The notes under the pieces are model-generated. The model was not told the DNA's origin, searched no databases, and saw only the letters and a list, made by a program, of their open reading frames with translations. Below, in pieces: positions 7,181 to 12,667 of a stretch of 12,667 nt of DNA. The DNA comes from an uncultured archaeon A07HN63 (GTDB lineage Archaea > Halobacteriota > Halobacteria > Halobacteriales > Haloferacaceae), in assembly GCA_000496215.1 (NCBI GenBank), contig KI543205.1, forward strand, positions 31,985 to 44,651. Direction: 5' to 3'. The stretch's first letter is position 1. Every line of letters starts with the position of its first letter. A program made the translations under genes and the position numbers.

Positions 7181-8062
7181 TTAGACAACGACAAGCCACG
7201 CAGCGACGACGGCTGCCGCGCCGCCGAGTGAACTCACGGCGGCGTGGGTGCGCAGCCGATCCTGGAAGCGATGGGCGTCGCTGTCGCCTGCAGCGTCGAC
7301 GGGGCACGTGTCGCTGCCGGCGGTACACTCCGGCAGGAGGTCAACGGCGACATGGAGGAATACGCCGGCTCCGAAGCCGAACAGGAGGCCACGGAGCATC
7401 GGCGACGGCGATAGCCCCGTCATTCCGACTGGCAGTGCGACCAGCCCAACGGCTGCCGCCGGCAACAGGAGTGCGACGACCGACCGATTCCGGTCAGCCA
7501 GCCGTCGGGCGGCGGCATAGCCGGCCGGTGCCTTGTGTGAAACGAGCGCGACGCCGAGAATCGATGTTAGCGACGGCATTGCGGTGTAGATCGCCCCGAT
7601 GATCGCGCCGGCAGCCAGCGCGTGGACGGTCAGCTCCGCGGCCGTCTGTTCGATCGGCACGTTGAGATGCGTGAGTCGGTGGCCAAGTGCGTGGCCGACG
7701 TACCCAGCCAGGAAGCCGGCCGCGATCCCGAGGCTCCCGAACCGCCCGTGTTGGCCGAGTGCCTGCGGGATAAGAAACAGCGCGGCACTGGTCACCATCG
7801 CGCCGCTGGCGAGACCGTATCCCCAGACGGTTTCGACGGGCCGGGCCGTCTGGGCGGTTCGCGCCCCCAGCGGCGCGCCGATCGCCATCGCGGCGAAGGC
7901 CACCCACGAGATCGCTAGGAGCTTCCATGTTACTCCGACGCTGTAGGCGAGCACGGAGAGTCCCGCAAGTGCGACAACGCCGGCGACCCCAACTGCCCGT
8001 TCAGCAGTGGCGTCCGTTCGCTGTGCTGTCTGCACCGATGATAGTATTTGTTGTATTGTCAT
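7181..8062 (-). CDS. ZIP-family metal transporter-like protein
   Basis: A 293-residue protein with about eight membrane segments after a short polar N-terminus. The ZIP-type metal motifs are present in altered form. TM4 has VSHKAPAGYAAA (174-185), where classical ZIPs read HNFPEG. TM5 or a later helix has FLHVAVDLLPEC (236-246), resembling HEIPE. His147 sits in an earlier helix (ELTVHALAAGA). ZIP proteins carry zinc, iron or manganese into the cytoplasm, and some are exporters. A hydrophilic loop after 245 has Cys246, Cys253, His and Asp residues that could bind metal. The substrate cannot be told from sequence. The start at 8062 lies about 30 bases downstream of an ATTAATAATA TATA-like box (around 8085-8096, minus strand), consistent with a leaderless message. 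Confidence 0.72.
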   Translation of the reverse strand: MTIQQILSSVQTAQRTDATAERAVGVAGVVALAGLSVLAYSVGVTWKLLAISWVAFAAMAIGAPLGARTAQTARPVETVWGYGLASGAMVTSAALFLIPQALGQHGRFGSLGIAAGFLAGYVGHALGHRLTHLNVPIEQTAAELTVHALAAGAIIGAIYTAMPSLTSILGVALVSHKAPAGYAAARRLADRNRSVVALLLPAAAVGLVALPVGMTGLSPSPMLRGLLFGFGAGVFLHVAVDLLPECTAGSDTCPVDAAGDSDAHRFQDRLRTHAAVSSLGGAAAVVAAWLVVV

Positions 8063-8515
8063 TACTCTACATTAGTAACTACGTTCTGGTTATTATTAAT
8101 TCATGTGATGACACACGGTAGTCCACTGAGAACGATTCAGGACGGCATAACCACCGGTTTCAGTCACCTGTGTTTGATCTCCGACACCTATCCGCGCGTG
8201 CATGTCTGTATATTTTTGTAAATAGCAACAATACTACCACATTCAATCGGCTCGGAGAACGACCCGATCAAAGTCACGAATGGCAGAGGTGAGTTCCCGC
8301 GCTTGCTCACCGGCTGTGACAGAACAGGGATCCGGGACGATTGTTCGGCGGATGCGCTCTGGTGGTATCGTACCCCGACACTCAGTAGTATTGTACTACC
8401 ATTACAAGAATATTTATGCGATGCCGCATCTCTGGTATTAATACGTTACGCTGAAAATTTATTTTTGGGAACGCAAAAAAGAGTTTACTATAACTGTTCC
8501 CTACATCCAATTGCA
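8063..8515. other. 450-base spacer with two promoters, paired palindromes and a possible gene remnant
   Basis: No intact gene is seen. The left edge carries the minus-strand TATA box for the ZIP gene (about 8085-8096). Bases 8130-8340 are GC-richer and include a degenerate minus-strand open stretch described separately. Two related inverted repeats follow: GGTA-TCG-TACC (8364-8374) and GTAGTA-TTG-TACTAC (8385-8399), centred 23 bases apart. The right end is very AT-rich, and TTTACTATAA (8483-8492) lies 24-33 bases before the ATG at 8516, as expected for the TATA box of the 76-aa gene. Confidence 0.5.
8243..8380 (-). pseudogene. Possible C-terminal gene remnant
   Basis: Read on the minus strand, about 44 codons are open to a TGA at 8243-8245. 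They encode a haloarchaeal-looking sequence including PPERIRRTIVPDP and then GEQARELTSAIRDFDRVV. There is no ATG or GTG, and the upstream end reaches a TAG within AT-rich promoter sequence. Codon composition resembles real genes more than spacer. It could be the tail of a gene lost by deletion, or chance. I do not recognise the family. Confidence 0.25.
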
Positions 8516-8746
8516 ATGGTAGTCGAAGCTGACGAACTACAGGCGGAACTCGAATCGAAAGGTGAACTGATGCTTGCCGTCTCGGAGTTCGAGGAGCCAC
8601 TGGAGATGCACCTCCACGACACGGAGATAGACGATGAAGCCGTCCGGATTGATCTGACCGATGGTGTCCTCACGTTCGACGTTGACGAGGTCGTCTCGAT
8701 GTGGCACCACACGCACTCACTCGCGGATTTCGGCCTCGAAGAGTGA
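8516..8746 (+). CDS. Small acidic protein of unknown function
   Basis: A 76-residue protein starting MVVEADELQAEL, with a strong excess of Asp and Glu and no cysteine. It ends with a distinctive VVSMWHHTHSLADFGLEE, in which four histidine/tryptophan residues cluster. The predicted pattern is a helix (5-16), several beta strands (18-57) and a terminal helix. I do not recognise a family. The frame is open back to 8303, but the ATG at 8516 is chosen because the upstream part is AT-rich promoter sequence with a TATA-like box 24-33 bases before it. A strong hairpin follows the stop codon by four bases. The neighbours (ZIP transporter, histidine kinase) do not reveal a role. The histidine cluster could bind metal, but this is a guess. 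Confidence 0.75.
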   Translation: MVVEADELQAELESKGELMLAVSEFEEPLEMHLHDTEIDDEAVRIDLTDGVLTFDVDEVVSMWHHTHSLADFGLEE

Positions 8747-8750
8747 GTAC

Positions 8751-8773
8751 CGTCCCCAGCTGAGGTGGGGACG
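8751..8773 (+). terminator. Hairpin after the 76-aa gene
   Basis: CGTCCCCA (8751-8758) pairs perfectly with TGGGGACG (8766-8773) around a 7-base loop. It starts four bases after the stop codon. The T-rich tail is weak (TTCGGGTTATG), so it may act as a terminator, an mRNA-end stabiliser or an operator. Confidence 0.5.
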
Positions 8774-8823
8774 TTCGGGTTATGTAGGAACCGGCGTGTG
8801 ATTCAGGTAGTGATACGTGGTCT

Positions 8824-8930
8824 GTGACCTCAGTCGAATCGGGGGTCACCGCGTTTCTTTGTATACTGTAATAGTATGCTGACAGCCGCTCAGATCCGAA
8901 CGAAGAGTGACGCTTCTCAATCATTGAGAA
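8824..8930 (+). promoter_or_regulatory. Promoter and leader of the histidine kinase gene
   Basis: A TATA-like TTTGTATAC lies at 8858-8866, which would place the transcript start near 8885-8892. Upstream, GTGACC (8824-8829) and GGTCAC (8844-8849) form an inverted repeat. In the predicted leader, TTCTCAA-TCA-TTGAGAA (8914-8930) is a perfect 17-base palindrome ending 17 bases before the chosen start codon. It could be an operator or a leader hairpin. Its position argues that translation begins at 8948 and not at the ATG at 8876. Confidence 0.5.
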
Positions 8931-8947
8931 CATGGGGAGTTTGTAAT

Positions 8948-10408
8948 ATGAGCCAAGACGAAGCATTACACATGAGTGATACGGCCACCCCACCGTCCGG
9001 CACGACCGGTGCTGACTCGGCTGAGAGACGCATGGCTGCTGTGCCGTATCCGTACGTTGTGGTCGATCCAGACGGCGAGATAACGGCCGTCAATGATCGG
9101 GTGTGTGACCGGGTCGGCCACGACCGCGACACGCTGCTGGGTGCGTCGCTCACGACCATTCTCTCGGTCCCCACCGGGAACATCACAGATATGGTGGACA
9201 CGTGTGCCGACACGGGCGCTGTCGACAGTCGGGCCGCACTTCTGACGACAGCCGACGGAGAGAACATCCCGGTGTCGGTTCGCGGGACTGCCACCTACGA
9301 CGACAGCGGTGAACTCCGCGCCACCCACTGGCAGTTTCACGACAGGGAATCGGCCCAACCAGTTGCCGACGACAGCAACCACGCGTCCATGGAGGCTATC
9401 ATCGAGGCGGTTCCCCACCCGCTGTACGTCCTTGATGTCGACGATTACACGATTCAGCACGCCAATGCGCTGGCGGATGGCCATCCCGGCAACACCTGTT
9501 ACTCGGTGACCCACGAGCGCGACCAGCCCTGTGATACCGGTACGAATACTGCGCCATGTCCGCTGCAGGAGGTTGTCGAAACTGGCGAGCCGACGACGGT
9601 CGAACACACCCACTACGATGGCGACGGCAACGAACGGGTCCACGAGGTACACGCCGCCCCGATCTTCGACGACGAGGGCAACGTCGTCCAGCTGGTCGAA
9701 AGCCTCATTGATGTCACTGAGCGGTCTGCCTACGAGACGGAGCTCAGACAGCAGCGTGATAACCTCGAAACGCTGAATCAGGTACTTCGTCACGACATCC
9801 GCAACGACCTCCAGCTCGTGTTATCGTACGGCGAGGTGCTCGCAGAATCGGCCGACCCCGAGCAACGTGAGTACGTGTCAACGATCACCGAGAGCGCAGA
9901 GCACGCGGTCGAGCTCACACAGACCGCACAGGAGATGGCCGACGTGTTGCTCGATACCGAGGCGTCGGTCGGCAGAGTCGACCTCAGGCCGATTCTCGAC
10001 GGCGAGATCGATAGCGTTCGCGCCGCTCACGACGATGCCAGCATCACCCTCGACGATGCGATTCCGGACGTGACCGTTGCCGGCGACGAGATGCTCGAAT
10101 CCGTGTTCCGGAATCTGCTCAAGAATGCCATCCAGCACAACGACAAACAGGTGCCGAAGATCACAGTCTCGGCAACAGTTGACGACGAAACAGCGACTGT
10201 ACGAATCGCCGACAACGGTCCCGGCGTCCCCGACAACCAGAAGCAGGAGATCTTCGGGAAGGGCGAAACGGGGATGGACAGTGCCGGCACCGGTCTCGGG
10301 CTCTATCTCGTCGAGACACTCGTCTCGACGTACGGTGGATCGGTAACTGTCGAGGACAACGACCCCGAGGGGGCTGTCTTCGTCGTCACCCTGCCACGAG
10401 CGGACTGA
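8948..10408 (+). CDS. Soluble two-PAS sensor histidine kinase with cysteine-containing PAS domain
   Basis: A 486-residue protein with no membrane segment, so a cytoplasmic sensor. PAS1 spans about 26-133 (VVVDPDGEITAVNDR). PAS2 spans about 148-258. It contains Cys184, Cys195 and Cys204 (NTCYSVTHERDQPC, then APCPLQEV) followed by VEHTHYDGDGN. A short coiled linker (258-280) leads to the H-box VLRHDIRNDLQL with phospho-acceptor His282. The HATPase region has an N-box (NLLKNAIQH, Asn393), a G1 box (ADNGPGVP) and a G2 box (GTGLGL, 447-452). It would autophosphorylate and signal through a response regulator, but none is encoded in the window. The ATG at 8948 is preferred over 8876 because the TATA box at 8858-8866 puts the transcript start beyond 8876. 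GGGGAG at 8934-8939 is a possible ribosome-binding site. The ATG at 8972 is a third option. Confidence 0.9.
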   Translation: MSQDEALHMSDTATPPSGTTGADSAERRMAAVPYPYVVVDPDGEITAVNDRVCDRVGHDRDTLLGASLTTILSVPTGNITDMVDTCADTGAVDSRAALLTTADGENIPVSVRGTATYDDSGELRATHWQFHDRESAQPVADDSNHASMEAIIEAVPHPLYVLDVDDYTIQHANALADGHPGNTCYSVTHERDQPCDTGTNTAPCPLQEVVETGEPTTVEHTHYDGDGNERVHEVHAAPIFDDEGNVVQLVESLIDVTERSAYETELRQQRDNLETLNQVLRHDIRNDLQLVLSYGEVLAESADPEQREYVSTITESAEHAVELTQTAQEMADVLLDTEASVGRVDLRPILDGEIDSVRAAHDDASITLDDAIPDVTVAGDEMLESVFRNLLKNAIQHNDKQVPKITVSATVDDETATVRIADNGPGVPDNQKQEIFGKGETGMDSAGTGLGLYLVETLVSTYGGSVTVEDNDPEGAVFVVTLPRAD

Positions 10409-10757
10409 CACTACCGTTGGGCCACGTGGCCACCACTCGCCGCATCTCAGGCCTCAACTATTTTTAACCAACATAATCGACCCCGTGAAACGCCTCCAGC
10501 AGGTTGATCGCCGCACTCAATCCGGCTGGCCACCACCGAGGATTGTGACATTAAAGATGTTTATAGTACACAATACTTTATACTCAGTTAGCTCCTGTGT
10601 TTCACGAGAAAATCAATCTTGGAAGCCAAGGTCCATTTCTGCTGCCGCTTTTGACTTGATAAAGAGGGGCATCAGAAATAGCCAGAGAACATGTGATGTT
10701 CTATATTGTGTATTTTGGGCACAAATATAATATAGCAGGATCACATACGTGATCGTG
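10409..10757. other. 349-base spacer with kinase terminator and thioredoxin promoter
   Basis: No convincing gene is seen. Just after the kinase, the perfect 12-base palindrome GGCCACGTGGCC (10420-10431) and a T5 run (10461-10465) may end transcription. An inverted copy of the TATTGTGT element occurs at 10568-10575 (minus orientation) within promoter-like AT-rich sequence, and TTAGCTCC (10588-10595) repeats eight bases of the tusA promoter. The spacer may contain the relic of an older promoter or gene. The right end is the thioredoxin promoter. Confidence 0.45.
10701..10757 (+). promoter_or_regulatory. Thioredoxin gene promoter with sulfur-locus element and operator-like repeat
   Basis: TATATTGTGTATT (10702-10714) is identical to 13 bases before tusA. 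It forms the left arm of TTGTG-N9-CACAA (10706-10724), with outer arms CTATATT and AATATAG. ATATAATATA at about 10725-10734 is a TATA-like box 24-33 bases before the ATG at 10758. A second perfect repeat, GATCAC-ATAC-GTGATC (10739-10754), lies between the TATA box and the start codon, a position suited to repression. Confidence 0.6.
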
Positions 10758-11195
10758 ATGAGCGACGCCAACTCACTTGAGGACATCCGCGAACAGAAAC
10801 GAGAAGAATTGATCGACCAGCTTGACGGTGAGGGTGACACTACTACAGAGCACACAGCCTCACAGTCCGCCGACACACCCAGTTCACCGATTCATATCGA
10901 CGGCAGCGACCACCTCGACGAGGTGACCGCGAGCCACGATGTCGTCCTCGTCGATTTCTATGCCGACTGGTGTGGCCCCTGCAAACAGCTCGAACCGATC
11001 ATCGAAGAAGTGGCCGGCGAGACGGAGGCAGCCGTCGCAAAGGTGGATATCGACCGCCACCAGCATCTCGCCCAGCAGCACGGCGTCCAAGGCGTGCCGA
11101 CAATGGTCATCTTCAGTGACGGCCAGCCCGGCGAGCGCGTGGTCGGTGTCAAGAGCGCGGCCCAGTTGACGAATCTCATCGAGTCATACAGCTAA
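10758..11195 (+). CDS. trxA: Thioredoxin with N-terminal acidic extension
   Basis: A 145-residue protein. The first 45 residues are a charged helix (SLEDIREQKREELIDQL) and a Thr/Ser-rich acidic linker. The thioredoxin fold follows from about 46. It has the active site FYADWCGPCKQLEP (Cys72, Cys75), the cis-proline loop GVPTMVIF (Pro114) and a normal C-terminal strand and helix. Thioredoxins reduce disulfides and persulfides, and in this setting the protein could discharge sulfur from rhodanese, TusA or DsrE2 carriers. The extension is about 40 residues longer than E. coli thioredoxin; similar extensions occur in haloarchaeal thioredoxins. GTG codons at 10749 and 10755 are in frame, but the ATG at 10758 fits the promoter spacing. 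The stop codon directly abuts that of the convergent amidotransferase gene. Confidence 0.9.
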   Translation: MSDANSLEDIREQKREELIDQLDGEGDTTTEHTASQSADTPSSPIHIDGSDHLDEVTASHDVVLVDFYADWCGPCKQLEPIIEEVAGETEAAVAKVDIDRHQHLAQQHGVQGVPTMVIFSDGQPGERVVGVKSAAQLTNLIESYS

Positions 11196-11906
11196 CTACC
11201 ACGGCTGGCCCGGCTGACGGGCGTGGTTGGCGACGATGTCGAGGAAGTTATCGAACAGTGTCGCTGTCTCGGCGGCTGCAGCAACGTTGTCCTCGATGAT
11301 CGTTGCGGCAACCGCCTCGTGGGTGTCGGCTGCAAGATCCTTCGATTCGAGGATCCATTCGGCGGTCTGGCGGTCGTACTCCGGGTGAAACTGCAGGCCG
11401 TAACTCGCGCCCAGCCGGAACGCCTGTATCCCGTAATCGTTGCGCGCCAGTTCGACAGCCCCGGTCGGAAGCTCCGCGACGCGGTCGGAGTGAGTCTGAA
11501 ACGCGGTCATCGGATCGCCGAGGTCGGCGAACAGTGGGTCGTCGCCGCGTTGCTCGATTGTGCGGTAGCCGATCTCGTATTCGTCCATGTCGACAACCCG
11601 ACCGCCGAACGCTTGGGCGAGAAACTGGTGGCCCCAACAGATACCGAGCATCGGCACGTCTGCCCGCTGGGCGTTGCGGGCCCACGCGGTCAACTCGTGA
11701 ATCCAGCCGTGGTCGTCGTAGGCGGCCGTCTGGGAGCCACTGATCACGACGGCGTCGTACTCGCGGTCGCGCCGGCCCGGTGTCGGCGGGATTTCGCCCG
11801 CGCTGGCCTTGTAGACGGTCGTGTCGGCGTCGATTTCGCGGGTGAGGTTCCGCTCGGCCGGCGTGTCACCAAGTGAAGCGTCGACGACGGCGATTTGTAC
11901 ACTCAT
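11196..11906 (-). CDS. Class-I glutamine amidotransferase-like protein
   Basis: A 236-residue stand-alone class I GATase domain resembling the glutaminase part of GMP synthase. The oxyanion and nucleophile region is LGICWGHQFLAQAFGG, with Cys90. The catalytic pair is LQFHPEYD, with His174 and Glu176. The triad is complete, so it may hydrolyse glutamine or a related gamma-glutamyl compound. Such single-domain proteins are often annotated as GMP synthase-like but have no synthetase partner next to them. Some relatives act on gamma-glutamyl amines or peptides. The TATA-like sequence before the start is poorly placed, with TTATAC only about 10 bases upstream. An imperfect repeat, TGTATA-ATC-TTTACA (11912-11926), overlaps the presumed promoter. 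There is no visible functional link to the sulfur genes. Confidence 0.85.
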   Translation of the reverse strand: MSVQIAVVDASLGDTPAERNLTREIDADTTVYKASAGEIPPTPGRRDREYDAVVISGSQTAAYDDHGWIHELTAWARNAQRADVPMLGICWGHQFLAQAFGGRVVDMDEYEIGYRTIEQRGDDPLFADLGDPMTAFQTHSDRVAELPTGAVELARNDYGIQAFRLGASYGLQFHPEYDRQTAEWILESKDLAADTHEAVAATIIEDNVAAAAETATLFDNFLDIVANHARQPGQPW

Positions 11907-12092
11907 AGTAGTGTATAATCTTTACAAGACTATTGTTCTTCCGGTTTGAGAGTCAGCACTGTATTCTCGTTGGACTATGCGGTTCATTGACGACGCAGTT
12001 CGGCTGGGGCAGATATCTCCGGCTCAATCTAGTTGTGTGTATATACTACACGATTAGTATAGCCTAAATACATAGCACCGAAATTGTACTAC

Positions 12093-12179
12093 ATGGAAAT
12101 CAACATTGGTGCCACCGATAGGTCAATGCGGACATTCATTGGTGCTATTGCAGGAGTTCTCCCCCTCAGTGTGTCATAG
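12093..12179 (+). pseudogene. Truncated DUF2892 (YgaP-like membrane domain) gene
   Basis: A 28-codon frame begins with ATG at 12093 and ends with TAG at 12177-12179. Its product starts MEINIGATDRSMR and continues FIGAIAGVLPLS. This matches the start of DUF2892 proteins, which typically read M-x-x-N-V-G-x-x-D-R-x-x-R followed by a membrane helix. The family is normally about 60-70 residues with two membrane helices, so everything after the first helix is missing. I see no continuation in other frames. A TATA-like CTAAATA lies 24-29 bases before the ATG, so the promoter seems intact. DUF2892 is the membrane part of the rhodanese YgaP and often accompanies rhodanese genes, which fits the locus. 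It may be decayed or a very short expressed peptide. Confidence 0.5.
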
Positions 12180-12291
12180 AATCATTCTCAACCGAAGGTA
12201 GACGTGTAGATTGAGTAGTGAGATACCTGCCAGATTGGAATGATATTTTTATTGGTATGCAAGATACAAGGCGCGTATCTCGGATACATTC

Positions 12292-12323
12292 AAAAACGAG
12301 ATCAGTGGCAAAATCTGTGCCAC
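12292..12323 (-). terminator. Hairpin plus T-run terminator of the methyltransferase gene
   Basis: On the minus strand, five bases after the stop codon, GTGGCA and TGCCAC (12305-12323) form a perfect 6-base stem with a 7-base loop. A TTTTT run (12292-12296 region) follows after 8 bases. The arrangement resembles an intrinsic terminator. Confidence 0.55.
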
Positions 12324-12328
12324 GTTTA

Positions 12329-12667
12329 TCAAGGCCGTTCGAATTCGGCCCGGAATCGTCGAACAGGGGGCGTCTCATTATCATAATAGTCCTCAAATTC
12401 GACAAGTTCGAGTCCTTCATCCTCAAACCGCAGGAGTGTCTCTTTTGTTAGTGGCCACGGTAAATCACCCTCGGGCTCGGTAGCCTCTCGCCCACGACAG
12501 ATAACGAGAAGTCTTCCGTCTGGTTTCACAAAGTCGGCGATGGTCCGAATAGCTTCATATCGCTCAGATTGTGGAAGGACTTGAAGCGTATACGACTCTA
12601 AGACAAAATCGAATGCGCGTTCCCAGTCGTCGGGAGCATCAAAGAGGTCTTTGACGAGATAGGTCGC
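12329..12667 (-). CDS. Class I SAM-dependent methyltransferase, C-terminal part
   Basis: The minus-strand frame is open from the window edge (12667) to a TGA at 12329-12331, encoding 112 residues. It reads DWERAFDFVLESYTLQ, then YEAIRTIADFVKPDGRLLVICRGRE, then PWPLTKETLLRFEDEGLEL, ending in RFRAEFERP. This is the second half of a Rossmann methyltransferase: the acidic motif-II strand (FDFVLE), the post-II helix, and the PDGRLLVI strand. The YTLQVLP and VICRGRE segments resemble the thiopurine/tellurite methyltransferase-like group, though the substrate is not determinable. The N-terminal half with the SAM-binding glycine loop lies beyond the window. A GTG at 12527 is internal and not a start. 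Confidence 0.8.
   Translation of the reverse strand, partial: ATYLVKDLFDAPDDWERAFDFVLESYTLQVLPQSERYEAIRTIADFVKPDGRLLVICRGREATEPEGDLPWPLTKETLLRFEDEGLELVEFEDYYDNETPPVRRFRAEFERP

Larger units (their letters stand above)
11907..12328. other. 420-base AT-rich spacer with amidotransferase promoter, gene remnant and hairpins
   Basis: The left edge holds the minus-strand amidotransferase promoter, including TGTATA-ATC-TTTACA (11912-11926). A palindromic core GTATATAC lies at 12039-12046 and a TATA box (CTAAATA, about 12064-12070) serves the DUF2892-like remnant. After the remnant, AGATAC-N7-GTATCT (12262-12280) forms a small hairpin. The terminator of the methyltransferase gene is at the right end. 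No other coding sequence is visible. Confidence 0.5.

Noticed and set aside
8751..8773. Hairpin as an end of an IS200/IS605-type element
   Set aside because: No TnpA or TnpB coding sequence or matching second end is present. Its place after a stop codon fits a terminator or stabiliser better.
8966..9793. Minus-strand open frame (275 codons) opposite the histidine kinase
   Set aside because: The kinase frame has all expected catalytic boxes. The antisense frame has none.
10485..10730. 81-codon open frame upstream of thioredoxin
   Set aside because: AT-rich with spacer-like composition, overlapping the promoter; no recognisable protein features or conserved motif.
1..12667. tRNA or rRNA genes, CRISPR arrays, complete insertion sequences
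   Set aside because: No cloverleaf-like sequence, no regularly spaced repeats and no transposase with terminal repeats were seen on either strand.

Overview
The window comes from a halophilic archaeon. Coding sequence is GC-rich and the predicted proteins are strongly acidic (Asp/Glu-rich). The spacers are short and AT-rich, with archaeal TATA-like boxes about 25-30 bases before several start codons, which suggests leaderless transcripts. Several products are typical of haloarchaea: a soluble PAS histidine kinase with an HDIRND H-box, a DUF1684 protein, half-size YeeE proteins and a C-terminal UspA fragment. The genus cannot be fixed from sequence alone.

Layout. Bases 1-107 hold the end of a UspA-type gene (+). 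Bases 159-3555 are a four-gene minus-strand operon, transcribed as rhodanese-MBL hydrolase, YeeE half A, YeeE half B, PiT/CysP-type permease. A palindrome-rich divergent spacer (3556-3813) separates it from the plus-strand pair tusA-dsrE2 (3814-4633). Next come a CoA-disulfide-reductase-like flavoprotein with a C-terminal rhodanese domain, broken by two single-base losses (4820-6500), a DUF1684 protein (6590-7168), and a convergent ZIP-type metal transporter (7181-8062). After a 450-base spacer come a 76-aa acidic orphan (8516-8746), a two-PAS histidine kinase (8948-10408), a thioredoxin (10758-11195) and a convergent class-I glutamine amidotransferase (11196-11906). The right end holds a 28-codon DUF2892/YgaP-like remnant (12093-12179) and the C-terminal part of a SAM methyltransferase (12329-12667, running off the window).

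How the genes fit together. The first two thirds look like a sulfane-sulfur uptake and trafficking locus. Two half-size YeeE channels and a PiT/CysP-like permease would bring in thiosulfate or a related sulfur oxyanion. TusA and DsrE2 would relay persulfide sulfur through single reactive cysteines. The rhodanese-MBL protein and the CoADR-rhodanese flavoprotein would transfer, oxidise or reduce persulfides. Thioredoxin, 6 kb away, could supply reductant. The promoters of tusA, the DUF1684 gene and trx share the element TATTGTGTWTT, and tusA and trx share an exact 13-mer. The MBL operon carries a close variant inside a long inverted repeat. This suggests one regulator governs the group, although the elements overlap TATA-like sequence.

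The assignments of domains rest on visible motifs. The thiosulfate/persulfide role and the shared regulon are inference.
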